DNA from: Candidatus Protistibacter heckmannii
Lineage (GTDB): Bacteria > Pseudomonadota > Gammaproteobacteria > Burkholderiales > Burkholderiaceae
DNA: 64,000 bases
Assembly (NCBI GenBank): GCA_025050535.1
Contig: JALBVF010000001.1
Location: 496,001 to 560,000 of the forward strand
Reading direction: 5' to 3'
Shown here in pieces: positions 20,730-31,284 of the stretch. The first letter of the stretch is position 1; each line of letters opens with the position of its first letter. The translations under genes and the position numbers were made by a program. The notes under the pieces were generated by a model. It had not been told where the DNA came from. It was given only the letters and a program-made list of their open reading frames with translations, and ran no database searches.

Positions 20730-22658
20730 ATGACGCAAGAAACCCTTTCCTTCCAGACCGAGGTCAAGCAGCTTCTGCACCTCATGATCCATTCGCTGTA
20801 CAGCAACAAGGAGATCTTCCTGCGTGAACTGGTCTCCAACGCCTCGGACGCGGCGGACAAGCTGCGCTTCGAAGCCCTGGCGAATCCAGCCCTCTTCGAG
20901 GATCAGGCCGAGCTGGAGATCCGCATTGAGGTCAACGCTGCCAAGCGCACCCTGTCCATCATCGACAACGGCATCGGCATGAGCCGCGAGGATGCCGTGG
21001 CCAACCTGGGCACCATCGCCCGCTCCGGCACCAAGGAATTCTTCCAGAAGCTCTCCGGCGACCAGCAGAAGGACGCCGCCCTGATCGGCCAGTTCGGCGT
21101 GGGCTTCTACTCGGCCTTCATCGTCGCCGACAAGGTCACGATGGAGACCCGCCGCGCCGGACTGCCGGCCTCGGCCGGCGTGCGCTGGGAAAGCGCGGGC
21201 GAGGGCGAATTCAGCATCGCCGACGTCGAGCTGCCCCGCCGTGGCAGCCGCATCACCCTGCACCTGCGCGAGGGCGAGGACGACTTCCTCGCGGCCTGGA
21301 AGCTGCGCTTGGTGCTGCAGAAATACTCCGACCACATCTCCCTGCCCATCCTGATGCGCAAGGAGGAATGGGACGCCGAGCAGCAGAAGACGGTGACCAA
21401 GGAGGAATGGGAGACCGTCAACCAGGCCAGCGCCCTGTGGACCCGCGGCAAGTCGGAGATCACCGACGAGCAATACCTGTCCTTCTACCAGCACGTCAGC
21501 CACGACAACGACGCGCCCCTGGCCTGGACGCACAACCGCGTCGAGGGCCGCAGCGAATACACCCAGCTGCTCTATCTGCCGGCGCATGCCCCGGCCGACA
21601 TCTGGGACCGCAGCCGCCGCGGCGGCATCAAGCTCTACGTCAAGCGCGTCTTCATCATGGACGACGCTGAGCAGCTGCTGCCGGCCTATCTGCGCTTCGT
21701 GCGCGGCCTGGTGGATTCGGCCGACCTGCCTCTGAACGTCTCGCGTGAAATCCTGCAGGAGTCGCGCGACGTGCGCGCCATCTGCGAGGGCAGCACCAAG
21801 CGCATCCTCTCCATGCTCGAGGACCTGGAGCGCGACGAGAAGGACGGCGACACCGACGAGAAAAAGGCCAAATACGGCAAGTTCTGGAAGGAATTCGGCC
21901 AGGTTCTCAAGGAGGGCGTGGGCGAGGATTTCGCCAACCAGGAGCGCATCGCCAAGCTGCTGCGCTTCGCCAGCACTCACGGCGACACGGCCGAGCAGAA
22001 CGTCTCGCTGGCCGACTACATCTCGCGCATGAAGGAAGGCCAGGACAAGATTTACTACGTCACCGCCGAAAGCTGGCAGGCGGCGCGCACCAGCCCGCAT
22101 CTGGAAGTCTTCCGCAAGAAAGGCATCGAAGTGCTGCTCTTCTCGGATCGGGTGGATGAATGGATGCTCTCCTATCTCAACGGCTTCGAGGACAAGGAGC
22201 TGGTCTCCGTGGCGCGCGGCGGCCTGGACCTGGGCGCGATGGAAGACGAATCCGAGAAGGCGCTGCAGGAAAAGACTTCAGAGGACTTCAAGCCTGTGAT
22301 CGAGCGCATCAAGACGGCGCTGGAGGGCAAGGTCAAGGACGTGCGCGTCACCTTCCGCTTGACCGACAGCCCCTCCTGCCTGGTCTCGGACGACGGCGAC
22401 ATCAGCGGCAATCTGCAGCGCATGCTCAAGATGGCCGGCCAGTCCGGCCCGCAGACCAAGCCCATCCTGGAGATCAACCCGGAGCATGCCATCGTCGTCA
22501 AACTGCGCGGCCTGGGCACGGAGGAGAGCGTGCATGGCGGCGTTTTCGACAGCTGGGCGCACATCCTCTTCGATCAGGCGATGCTGGCCGAGGGCGGGCT
22601 GCCCGAAGACCCCGCCGCTTACATCAAGCGGGTGAACGCGCTGCTGGTGGCTGGCTGA
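20730..22658 (+). CDS. htpG: Hsp90 chaperone HtpG
   Basis: Cytosolic ATP-dependent chaperone. GHKL motifs [46 protein letters not shown] and [13 protein letters not shown] in the first 130 residues; middle-domain SREILQESR. Length 642, complete. The stop overlaps the ATG of the next gene (TGATG), implying coupling. Confidence 0.96.
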   Translation: MTQETLSFQTEVKQLLHLMIHSLYSNKEIFLRELVSNASDAADKLRFEALANPALFEDQAELEIRIEVNAAKRTLSIIDNGIGMSREDAVANLGTIARSGTKEFFQKLSGDQQKDAALIGQFGVGFYSAFIVADKVTMETRRAGLPASAGVRWESAGEGEFSIADVELPRRGSRITLHLREGEDDFLAAWKLRLVLQKYSDHISLPILMRKEEWDAEQQKTVTKEEWETVNQASALWTRGKSEITDEQYLSFYQHVSHDNDAPLAWTHNRVEGRSEYTQLLYLPAHAPADIWDRSRRGGIKLYVKRVFIMDDAEQLLPAYLRFVRGLVDSADLPLNVSREILQESRDVRAICEGSTKRILSMLEDLERDEKDGDTDEKKAKYGKFWKEFGQVLKEGVGEDFANQERIAKLLRFASTHGDTAEQNVSLADYISRMKEGQDKIYYVTAESWQAARTSPHLEVFRKKGIEVLLFSDRVDEWMLSYLNGFEDKELVSVARGGLDLGAMEDESEKALQEKTSEDFKPVIERIKTALEGKVKDVRVTFRLTDSPSCLVSDDGDISGNLQRMLKMAGQSGPQTKPILEINPEHAIVVKLRGLGTEESVHGGVFDSWAHILFDQAMLAEGGLPEDPAAYIKRVNALLVAG

Positions 22659-23448
22659 TGTCGCGCAAGCCGGTGTTGTCGGCCGTCACCTTCTCCGAGA
22701 CCGGCGGCATGCGCAGCCTGCATTTCGGCACTGAATGGATCCAGGGCTCCATGCACCTGTCTCGCCCCGAGGCGCTGGAGCTCGAATACGCGCGGCAGAT
22801 GATGGGCTGGCTGCTCTTTCTCGATCCGGCGGCGCACGCGCGGCCGCCGTTCGCAGTTGCGCAGTTGCGCAGTTGGGCCTGGGCACGGGCGCGCTGACCA
22901 AGTTCTGCTACCGGCAGTTTCCCGCGGCGAAGGTCACTGCTATCGAACTCAACCCGGTGGTGATCGTCGCCGCGCGCAGAATGTTCCTGCTGCCCCCGGA
23001 CAATGCGCGCCTGCGCGTGCTGTAGATGGACGCCTGGGACTTCGTGCGCGACCCGGACAACGCCGGCGCGCTCGACGCGCTGCAGATCGACCTCTACGAC
23101 GCCATCGCGCGTGGCCCGGTGCTCGAGAGACTCGCCTTCTACAAGGCCTGCCGCGCCTGCCTGCGCGCGCCCGGCGTGCCCACCATCAACCTCTTCGGCG
23201 ACCACGACAGCTATGCGCGCAACATCGAGCGCCTGCAAAAGGCCTTCGACGGCCGCGTGCTGGTACTGCCCGAGGTGCACGACGGCAACGTCGTGGCGCT
23301 GGCCTTCAACGGCCCGCCGCTGTCGGTCGGCCTCGCGCGCCTGCGCGAGCGCGCCGCGCAAGTGAAGGCGCAGACCAGCCTGAACGCGGCCTCCTGGGTC
23401 GCCGGCCTGTGCAAGGCGAACGGATTCGACGGCGTTCTCCGCGTTTAA
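22658..23448 (+). pseudogene. Spermidine-synthase-like methyltransferase-fold protein, broken
   Basis: Resembles the polyamine-synthase-like proteins often found in proteobacteria. Start overlaps the htpG stop. The N-terminal part (FSETGGMRSLHFGTEWIQGS, PEALELEYARQMMGWLLF) shifts frame at a triple octamer repeat (22852-22875). The Rossmann nucleotide loop LGLGTGALTKFCYRQFPAAK and ELNPVV follow in the next frame. A TAG at 23023-23025 replaces a residue before MDAWDFVRD, and the rest continues to TAA at 23446-23448. With two octamers instead of three the first break heals, but the stop remains. Confidence 0.8.
22852..22875 (+). repeat. Three tandem CGCAGTTG octamers
   Basis: CGCAGTTG three times without spacer. 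Two copies would keep the spermidine-synthase-like frame (AVAQLGLGTG); the third causes the frameshift. A slippage site. Confidence 0.85.
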
Positions 23449-23521
23449 TTGTCAATATTTGGAAATGCTTGCGTAATCACACGAAGAGGTAACGAACTCA
23501 ATCACGGATCGGGAACTCAAT

Positions 23522-23577
23522 GAAGGACGCATGCTGGCCTGGTGATAGGCCGCGGACCGGGCTGCGCCAGCGTCCTT
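23522..23577 (+). promoter_or_regulatory. Structured leader before the outer-membrane gene
   Basis: Outer arms AAGGACGC / GCGTCCTT with inner CTGG/CCAG pairs enclosing about 40 bases, followed by TCTTCAGGAG, which looks like the ribosome site of the gene starting at 23594. Possible attenuator or regulatory RNA structure; no known riboswitch recognised. Confidence 0.3.
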
Positions 23578-23593
23578 TCTTCAGGAGTTTTCG

Positions 23594-24267
23594 ATGCGAC
23601 TTTCCAAGATGTTCATTTGCGCCGCGCTGCCAGCGGCCGGCCTTGCGGCGACGGCGCAAGCCATGGAATAGAATGTCTACGCCACGGTCGGCGGCACGCT
23701 AGCCATCGGCACGCGCACCCTGTTGATCAACAACGCCGCCTTCGGCAACTCCGGGTCCACCGCGAACGGCGGCGACGCCTTGTTCAATCTGGCCAACGAC
23801 GGCCGCTTCAAATACATGGGAACCCTCGGCGTCGCCTACCGCAATTTCGGGCTCGAGGCCAAGTACATCAATCTCGGCTTCCAGCATCTCACCGGCGTGA
23901 ACGGCAGCGGCCTCACCAAGGACGAGAACGGCTATTTCTCCGGCAAGTACTACGACCTGAACGCGGTGGCCTTCATCCCCATGAACGAGTGGAGGCAGGA
24001 TTTCTATTTCATGATCGGCGGGGCCGGCTCAAGACCCATTTCTCGACCACCGCCACGCAGGGCTTCACAGGCCCGGGCGAAAAGGTGGCCTCGCAGTCCG
24101 AGGTGGCCCTGCTCCTGGGCGGCGGCGTGCGCTTCAACCTCACGAAATGGGCCGCCATCGATCTGCAGTTGATCCGCCTCACGCCCGTCAGCCACGGCAT
24201 TTTCCGCAGCGGCATCTACAACAACGCCTACAACATGTTCACCATGGGCTTGACGGCCGGGTATTGA
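23594..24267 (+). pseudogene. Outer-membrane beta-barrel protein, TAG stop and frameshift
   Basis: Signal peptide MRLSKMFICAALPAAGLAAT ending AQA, then a TAG at 23669-23671 three codons into the mature part (probably CAG). Alternating barrel strands follow (LGVAYRNFGLEAKYINLGFQ, FSGKYYDLNAVAFIPMNEW). The frame shifts near 24025 and the last strands (LLLGGGVRFNLTKWAAIDLQ, FTMGLTAGY) lie in another frame ending at 24267. Resembles small OmpA/opacity-type porin-like barrels; exact family uncertain. The product is a signal peptide only. Confidence 0.75.
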
Positions 24268-24292
24268 GCCCCGGACCGCGCCGCATCTCCGA

Positions 24293-25252
24293 TCAGCCGA
24301 CGGGCGAGCGCCGGTATTCCCCGGGCCGCACGCCGGTCCATTTCTTGAACGCCCGATGAAAGGTCCGGGGTTCGGCGAAGCCGAGCCCGGCGGCGATGGC
24401 GACGATCGTCCTTGATCAGCTGGTAGGAAATGCCGTCGGCCATCAGGCGGCGGCGCAGCGTGGATTCGGTGAGATGCAGCTCGGTGGCGAGGTCGGCGAA
24501 CAGTGGCCAGCGCTCGGGGCCGCGGCCGCGCAGGGCGTGGCGGATCTTCGCGTAGAGGCTCTGGCGGTCGCTGTACTTGAGAATCACGTTGAGCGGCGCG
24601 CCGGCGAGAAAGCTTTTGAGGCTGCGTTCGTCGTACCGCACTGGCAGGCGCAGCGCGGCGGCGTCGAAGCGCAGGAAGGTGCGCGGCTGATCGAAGACGA
24701 GGTTGGGCGAATACATCGCCTTGTATTCGGCGCCGTGAGCAGGCTCGGGAGAAGCGAAGCCGGCCAGGCGGACCGGCACGCGCCGGCGCACCAGTCAGTT
24801 CATCAGGCCGACGAACAGGATCAGCAGCGTCTCGTTGGCGAAGGCGCCGGGCTCGCGCCGCGCGGCGGCGTGCAGCGTGAGGAAGGCGTCCGCGCCTTCG
24901 ACGCGCAGTTCGGGGCGCAGGTCGTCGAGCAGGACGGCGAAGAAGCGCAGCGCGCGCCGCAGCGCCTGCTCCAGGTCGGCGGCGTCGTGCACCGCGCGGA
25001 AGAGCATGGCGAAGCTGCCGGCCTTCATGTGCCGGTTGTCCTCACCGAAGAATCCATCGTCGAGCAGTCCGGTGATCTCCAGCCACAGCGCCGCATAGCT
25101 CGGCGCGGAGACTCGCGCTTGCAGTGCGGTCAGTAGGGCTGGTGCGATGCCGCAGCACGCGAGCAGCGGCGCGGGATCGAAGCCGCGCTCGCGCACGCCG
25201 CGCAGCGCAGCGCATTGTGCACGAAGCAGATCGCCTCGCTACCTTTTTCCAT
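24293..25252 (-). pseudogene. AraC-family transcriptional regulator, broken
   Basis: Divergent from the valine operon, which in related bacteria is controlled by an AraC-type regulator (MmsR). Start MEKGSEAICFVHNALR at 25252; frame lost at a tandem CGCAG duplication (25201-25210), and the family reading resumes RERGFDPAPLLACCGIAPAL. A TGA at 24795-24797 stands for Trp (GLMN-stop-LVRRRVPV). The C-terminal helix-turn-helix pair starts ESTLRRRLMADGISYQLIKD, then a deletion of about 10-15 residues precedes IAAGLGFAEPRTFHRAFKKW in another frame, ending PGEYRRSPVG. No functional product. Confidence 0.83.
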
Positions 25253-25424
25253 GGGCTCCCTGGGGTATGGCAAAAGAATTCACTGGTTTTGACGGATTTT
25301 TGCATAGAAGCCGGGCCGGGCCTTTTCTACACTGCGCGCAAACCATGATTACGCCCGGCTTGGCCGGGAGTAGACTTTTGCGCGGGGACAGCAGCGCGCC
25401 ATCAAAAAAGAGGATGTGAGCCTC

Positions 25425-26513
25425 ATGAGCGACTTTTACATGGAAGAGCAGTACATGGTCCGCGACGCGGCGCGCAGCTTCGCCCAGGAGCGGCTGGCGC
25501 CGAACGCCGGACACTGGGACAAGGAGGGCCGCCTGCCCGACGACATCGTCGCGGAGATGGGCGTGCTGGGCCTGCTAGGCATGGTCACCCCGGAAGAATG
25601 GGGCGGCTCCTTCACCGACTACACCGCCTATGCGCTCGCCATCGAGGAAGTGGCGGCGGGCTGCGCCTCGTGCTCGATGCTGATGAGCGTGCACAACTCC
25701 GTGGGCTGCGGCCCGCTGCTCAACTACGGCGCCCAGGCGCAGAAGGAGGCCTGGCTGCCGCGCCTGGCGGCCGGGGAGATCGTCGGCGCCTTCTGCCTGA
25801 CCGAGCCGCAGGCTGGCTCGAAGGCGCATCACCTCAAGACCCGCGCCGAGCTCAGGGATGGCAAATGGGTTCTCGACGGCGCCAAGCAGTTCACCACCAA
25901 CGGCCAGCGCGCCGGTCTCTACATCGTCTTCGCGGTGACAGGTCCGGAGATAGGCAAGAAGGGCATCTCAGCCTTCCTGGTGCCGGCCGGCACGCCGGGC
26001 ATGGAAGTGGGACGGCCTGAACACAAGCTGGGCATCCGCGCCTCGGACACCTGCCCGATCGTGTTCGACGGCTGTGCGCTGCCGGCCGCCGCGCTGCTCG
26101 GCCAGCGCGGTGAGGGCCTGCGCATCGCGCTCTCCAACCTGGAGGGCGGGCGCATTGGCATCGACCGCACGGCGCTGGAGGCGGCGCGCGCCTATGCTGC
26201 GGAGCGCGTGCAGTTCGGCATGGCGATCAAGGAGCATCCGCCCATCGCCCACATTCTCGCCGACATGGCCACGCGTCTGAACGCGGCGCGCATGCGCACC
26301 GCCGGCATGCCCTGTCTCTCGGAGGCTTCGCAGGCCAAGCTCTTCGCCTCGGAGACGGCGGAATTCGTCTGCTCCAAGGCCATCCAGATCCACGGCGGCT
26401 ACGGTTATCTGTAGGACTACCCGGTGGAGCGCCATTACCGTGACGCGCGCATCACCCAGATTTATGAAGGCACGAGCGAGATCCAGCGCATGCTCATCGC
26501 GCGCGGTCTCTGA
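25425..26513 (+). pseudogene. Acyl-CoA dehydrogenase (isobutyryl-CoA type by context), interrupted by TAG
   Basis: FAD enzyme; in this operon the expected step is isobutyryl-CoA to methacrylyl-CoA in valine breakdown. ATG at 25425 is preferred over the GTG at 25416 because AGAGGA lies ten bases before it. Conserved FAD and substrate motifs [13 protein letters not shown] and [17 protein letters not shown] at 26412-26414 replaces Gln in IHGGYGYL[14 protein letters not shown], and the remaining 32 codons, including the catalytic Glu in [10 protein letters not shown], lie beyond it. Two short in-frame losses are also visible (around [15 protein letters not shown] and [12 protein letters not shown]). 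Inactive unless the stop is read through. Confidence 0.88.
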
Positions 26514-26572
26514 AACGGCTTGCGCAGACAGCCACGCATCACGATCCGAACATATCGAAGGAGAGCTCAGTT

Positions 26573-28090
26573 ATGAACGCACCCGCGCAGGCCGGCGTCG
26601 CCACGGTCAAGCTGCTGATCAACGGCAAGATGGTGGAATCGAAGTCCACTGAATGGCGTCCCATCGTCAATCCGGCCACGCAGGAAGTGTTGGCCCAGGT
26701 GCCCTTCGCCACCAAGGCCGAGGTCGACGCGGCGATGGCCGCCGCCGCCGAAGCCTTCAAGACCTGGAAGAACACACCCATCGGCGCGCGCATACGCATC
26801 ATGCTCAGGCTGCAGGCGCTGATCCGCAACAACATGGAACGCGTGGTGGCGGTGCTCACCGCCGAGCAGGGGAAGACCCTGGCCGACGCGCAGGGCGACG
26901 TTTTTCGCGGCCTGGAGGTGGTGGAGCATGCCTGCTCGATCGGCACGCTGCAGCAGGGCGAGTTCTCCGAAAACGTGGCCGCCATGGTGGACACCTACAC
27001 GCTGCGCCAGCCCATCGGCGTGTGCGCCGGCATCACTCCCTTCAACTTCCCGGCGATGATCCCGCTGTGGATGTTCCCCATGGCCATCGTCTTCGGCAAC
27101 ACCTTCGTGCTCAAGCCCTCGGAGCAGGATCCGCTCTCGACCATGCTGCTGGTGGAGCTGGTGCTGGAGGCGGGCATTCCGCCAGGCGTGCTCAATGTGG
27201 TCCATGGCGGCAAGGAAGTGGTGGACGCGATCTGCACGCATCCCGACATCAAGGCCATCTCCTTCGTTGGCTCGACGGCGGTCGGCACCCACGTCTACAA
27301 CCTCGGCAGCCAGCACGGCAAGCGCGTGCAGTCGATGATGAGCACGAAAAACCATGCGGTGGTGCTGCCCGACGCGCACAAGGAGCAGACGCTCAACGCC
27401 CTGGTCGGTGCGGGCTTCGGCGCGGCGGGCCAGCGCTGCATGGCGACCTCGGTGTCGGTGTTCGTCGGCGAGTCGCGCGACTGGCTGCCCGAGCTGGTGG
27501 AAAAGGCCAAGACGCCCAAGGTCAACGCCGGCACGGTGCCCGGCACCGACGTCGGCCCGGTTTTCTCCAAGGCGGCCAAGGAGCGCATCCTCGGCTTGAT
27601 CGAGGCGGGCGTGCAGGATGGCGCGAAGCTGCTGCTCGACGGCCGCGGCGTCAAGGTGAGCGGCTACAAGTCGGGCAACTTCATCGGCCCGACCGTGTTC
27701 GCCGGCGTGAAGACGAACATGCGCGTCTACACCCAGGAAATCTTCAGCCCGGTGCTCTGCGTGCTGGAGTTGGACACGCTGGACGAGGCGATCACCCTGG
27801 TCAACGCCAACCCGATTGGCAACGGCGTTGGCGTGTTCACGCAGAGCGGCGCGGCGGCGCGCAAGTTCCAGAGCGAGATCGACGTCGGCCAGGTGGGCAT
27901 CAACATTCCCATCCCGGTGCCTGTGCCTTACTTCAGCTTCACCGGTTCGCGCGGCCCCAAGCTTGGCGACCTGGGTCCCTACGGCAAGCAGGTGGTGTAG
28001 TTCTACACCCAGACAAAGACGGTGACCGTGCGCTGGTTCGACGACGCGACGGTCAGCCCCGGCATCAACACCACCATCAGCCTGCGCTGA
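26573..28090 (+). pseudogene. mmsA: Methylmalonate-semialdehyde dehydrogenase, interrupted by TAG near its end
   Basis: CoA-acylating aldehyde dehydrogenase that ends valine breakdown (methylmalonate semialdehyde to propionyl-CoA). Start ATG at 26573 with AAGGAGAG upstream. Visible: TPFNFPAMIPLWMFPMAI, KPSEQDP, SFVGSTAVGTHVY and catalytic Cys in AAGQRCMATSVSVFVG. TAG at 27998-28000 in GKQVV-stop-FYTQTKTVTVRW, where Gln is invariant. The frame then runs 29 codons to TGA. Loss of the C-terminal arm, which swaps between subunits in this family, probably destabilises the tetramer. Confidence 0.92.
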
Positions 28091-28108
28091 GCGAAGAGGA
28101 AAAACACG

Positions 28109-28987
28109 ATGAAGATCGGATTTATCGGACTGGGCAACATGGGCGCGCCGATGGCGGCGAATCTGCTCAAGGCGGGCCATGCGCTGATGGTGTTCGACCT
28201 GAACGAGACGGCGGTGGGCGGCATCGCGGCGCAGGGAGCGGCCAAGGCCGCGTCGATCGCGGCAGCGGTGACGGACGTGGAGCTGGTGATCACGATGCTG
28301 CCGGCCTCGCAGCATGTGAAGGCGGTTTATCTCGGCGAGGGTGGGGTGCTGGCCTCGGTAAAGCCGGGCGTGCCGCTGGTGGATTCGAGCACCATCGATC
28401 CGGCGACGGTCAAGGAAGTGGCCGAGGCGGCCGAGGCCAAGGGTAATCCCTTCGCCGACGCGCCGGTTTCGGGCGGCACGGGCGGCGCGCGCGCCGGCAC
28501 GCTGACCTTTATGGTCGGCGCCAAGAGCGGGCTCTTCGCCACGGTGCTGGCGCAGATGGGAAAGAACATCGTGCACTGCGGCCCGGCGGGCACCGGTCAG
28601 GTGGCCAAGATCTGCAACAACATGATCCTGGGCATTTCGATGATCGCGGTGTCCGAGGCCATGACCCTGGGCGAGACGCTAGGCATCGATCCGAAGGTGC
28701 TGGCCGGCGTGATCAACACCTCAAGCGGGCGCTGCTGGAGTTTGGACACCTATAATCCTTTCCCGGGCGTGATCGAGGCCGCGCCGGCCTCGCGTGGCTA
28801 CACGGGCGGCTTCGCCGCCGACCTGATGCTCAAGGACCTGGGCCTGGCGACGCAGGCGGCGCGCAGCGTGAAGCAGTCGGTGGTGCTCGGCGCGCTGGCC
28901 GAGCAGTTCTACCAGGCCATGTGCGGTCACGGCGGGCTTGATTTCTCGGCGGTGATCAATATGTACAGGAAGGAAGGCAGGCGGTGA
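28109..28987 (+). CDS. mmsB: 3-hydroxyisobutyrate dehydrogenase
   Basis: NAD-dependent oxidation of 3-hydroxyisobutyrate to methylmalonate semialdehyde in valine degradation. Rossmann motif IGFIGLGNMGAPMAANLLKA, substrate loop DAPVSGGTGGARAGTLTFMV, catalytic Lys in GQVAKICNNM (about residue 170), and C-terminal GGFAADLMLKDLGLA. Length 292, intact. The only whole enzyme gene in this operon. Stop overlaps the GTG start of the next gene (GTGA). Confidence 0.93.
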   Translation: MKIGFIGLGNMGAPMAANLLKAGHALMVFDLNETAVGGIAAQGAAKAASIAAAVTDVELVITMLPASQHVKAVYLGEGGVLASVKPGVPLVDSSTIDPATVKEVAEAAEAKGNPFADAPVSGGTGGARAGTLTFMVGAKSGLFATVLAQMGKNIVHCGPAGTGQVAKICNNMILGISMIAVSEAMTLGETLGIDPKVLAGVINTSSGRCWSLDTYNPFPGVIEAAPASRGYTGGFAADLMLKDLGLATQAARSVKQSVVLGALAEQFYQAMCGHGGLDFSAVINMYRKEGRR

Positions 28988-30135
28988 ATCAAGCGGTGAG
29001 CGGTGCGGCTGAGAATCAGACTCAGTCGGAAGTCCTGAGCGAGGTCGTCAACGGCGTGGGCCTGTTGACGCTGAACCGGCCAAGGCAGATCAACGCCCTG
29101 TCGCAGGGCATAGTGGCTTCGCTGAACGACGCGCTCAAGGCCTGGGGGCGCGATCCGGCGCTCAAGGCGGTGGTGCTGCGCGGCGCGGGCGAGAAGGGCT
29201 TCTGCGCGGGCGGCGACGTGCGCGCGGTGCGCCAGAGCGTGCTCGACGGCACGCCGATGCACAAGGATTTTTTTATCGACGAATACAGGCTCGATTACCG
29301 CATCCACCGGTATTCGCGGGATTTCGGCAAGCCGATCGCGGTGCTGATGGACGGCATCACGATGGGCGGCGGCATGGGGCTGACGCAGGGCGCCGACCTG
29401 CGCGTTCTTACCGAGCGCGCCAAGCTGGCGATGCCCGAGACCGGCATCGGCTTTATTCCCGACGTGGGCGCGAGCCATTTCATGAGCCGCATGCAGGCGG
29501 GGCTGGCGCTCTAACTGGGCCTGACCGGCCTTCCGATCGGCGCGGCCGACGCGCTGCTCGCGGGCTTCGGCGACGTGGTGACGGAAAGCGCCTCGCTAGC
29601 GGGGCTGGAGGAGCGGCTCGCAGCCATCGACTGGAGCGCGGCCGGCGCTTCGCTGCGGGGCCGCGTGCATGCGCTGCGTGCGGCCGCGGCGCCCAAGCCG
29701 GTGTGCATTGGCGTGGGAGACGCTTCGCTGCTGGCGGTGCTGCCGGCGGTGCTCGCGCATTTCGATCCGGCGCACGATCTGCAGCGCATCCTGGAGAACC
29801 TGGGGCGCGAGTCCGACGCCCGCTACGCGGAATGGGCGCATTCCACCTTGAAGACCCTCGCCGGCAAGTCGCCGCTGATGATGGCGGTGACGCGCGAGCT
29901 GCTGCTGCGCGGCCGGCGCATGGACTTGGCCGACTGCTTCCACATGGAGTTCGCGGTGGTCCAGCACAGCTTCGCCCACGGCGACTTTCTCGAAGGTGTG
30001 CGCGCGCTGCTGGAGGACAAGGATCATGCGCCGGCGTGGCGTGCGCAGAGCGCTGCCCAGGTGCAGGCTGCGCAGGTGGAGGCGTTCTTTACTTCGACAG
30101 CAGCCGCATGGCCGATTCAAGACCCGCCAGCGTGA
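28984..30135 (+). pseudogene. 3-hydroxyisobutyryl-CoA hydrolase (enoyl-CoA hydratase fold), interrupted by TAA
   Basis: Would release 3-hydroxyisobutyrate for MmsB. GTG start coupled to mmsB. Crotonase features LTLNRPRQINALSQGIVASL, the oxyanion loop EKGFCAGGDVRAV, GITMGGGMGLTQGADLRVL and ETGIGFIPDVGASHFMSR. TAA at 29512-29514 in GLAL-stop-LGLTG, where the family has Tyr. The frame continues 206 codons with family-like sequence to TGA at 30133-30135. The 3-prime end overlaps the convergent CoxE-type gene by 47 bases. Confidence 0.87.
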
Positions 30136-31264
30136 CGGGATGCATGCGGTTCTGCATGATCTTCTGCATCAGCGAGATCGACTGACGGTACGGCCATAGC
30201 GATTCCGGCTCGGGGTTGAGCCAGATGAATTTGGGGAACTGCTCGATCAGGCGCTGCAGCCAGACCGCGCCGGCCTCGGCGTTGTTGTATTCGACCGAGC
30301 CGCCGGGCTGGATGATTTCGTAGGGGCTCATGGTCGCGTCGCCGACGAAGATCAGTTTGTAGTCGGGCGTGAACTTGCGGATGATGTCCAAGGTGGGCGT
30401 GCGCTCGGCATGCCGGCGCGCGTTGTTCTTCCACAGGTAGTCGTAGACGCAGTTGTGGAAGTAGTAGGTCTCCAGATGCTTGAATTCCGTCTTGGTGGCC
30501 GAGAACAGCTCTTCCACGCGCTTGATGTGGTCGTCCATGGTGCCACCCACGTCGAGCAGCATCAGCACCTTGATGTTGTTGTGCCGCTCGGGCCGCATCT
30601 TGATGTCGAGCATGCCGGCGTTGGCGGCCGTGGCGTGGATGGTGTCGTCCAGCGCCAGCTCGGTCTCCGCGCCATCGCGGGCGAAGCGGCGCAGGCGGCG
30701 CAGCGCGATCTTGATGTTGCGCATGCCGATCTCGACTTCATCGTCGTAGTCGCGGTAGCTGCGGCCTTCCCAGACCTTGAGCGCGGTGCGGTTGCCGGCG
30801 GACTTGCCGCCGATGCGGATGCCCTCGGGATTTGTGCCGCCGTTGCCGAAGGGCGAGGTGCCGTCCGTGCCGATCCATTTGTTGCCGCCCTCGTGCTTGC
30901 CCTTCTGCTCCTCGAGCAACTGCTTGAGACGCTCCATGAGCTTGTCCAGGCCGCCGAATTTCTCCAGCGCGGCGATCTCCTCGGGCGTGAGCTCGCGCTT
31001 CATGCGTTGCTCGAGCCAGTCGAGCGGGATGTCCGGATTCAGGTCGACGATCTTCATCGCGCCCTTGAAGTAGACGCCGAAGGCCTGATCGAATTTGTCG
31101 AAGTTGCGCTCGTCCTTCACCAACACCATGCGGGCGAGGTAGTAGAACTCGTCGATCGACGGTGCGATGACCTGCTTGTCCAGCGTCTCGACCATGGTCA
31201 GGTATTCCTTGACCGAGACCGGCAGCTTGGCCTCCTTGAGGCTGAGGAAGAAGTCGATCAGCAT
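30089..31264 (-). CDS. CoxE-like von Willebrand factor A domain protein
   Basis: Intact 391-residue protein. Start at the ATG complementary to 31262-31264 (MLIDFFLSLKEAKLPVSVKE). Residues about 90-160 are charged and Gly/Glu-rich; the vWA region follows with VLMLLDVGGTMDDHIKRVEE (MIDAS-like, DxGxT where canonical is DxSxS) and LIFVGDATMSPYEI. Such proteins pair with MoxR ATPases in cofactor insertion or complex maturation; the ATPase is directly upstream. The client is unknown, as the molybdenum hydroxylase genes lie 25 kb away. Confidence 0.87.
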   Translation of the reverse strand: MLIDFFLSLKEAKLPVSVKEYLTMVETLDKQVIAPSIDEFYYLARMVLVKDERNFDKFDQAFGVYFKGAMKIVDLNPDIPLDWLEQRMKRELTPEEIAALEKFGGLDKLMERLKQLLEEQKGKHEGGNKWIGTDGTSPFGNGGTNPEGIRIGGKSAGNRTALKVWEGRSYRDYDDEVEIGMRNIKIALRRLRRFARDGAETELALDDTIHATAANAGMLDIKMRPERHNNIKVLMLLDVGGTMDDHIKRVEELFSATKTEFKHLETYYFHNCVYDYLWKNNARRHAERTPTLDIIRKFTPDYKLIFVGDATMSPYEIIQPGGSVEYNNAEAGAVWLQRLIEQFPKFIWLNPEPESLWPYRQSISLMQKIMQNRMHPVTLAGLESAMRLLSK

Positions 31265-31284
31265 GGCGGCTCCGGGCCCGCGCG

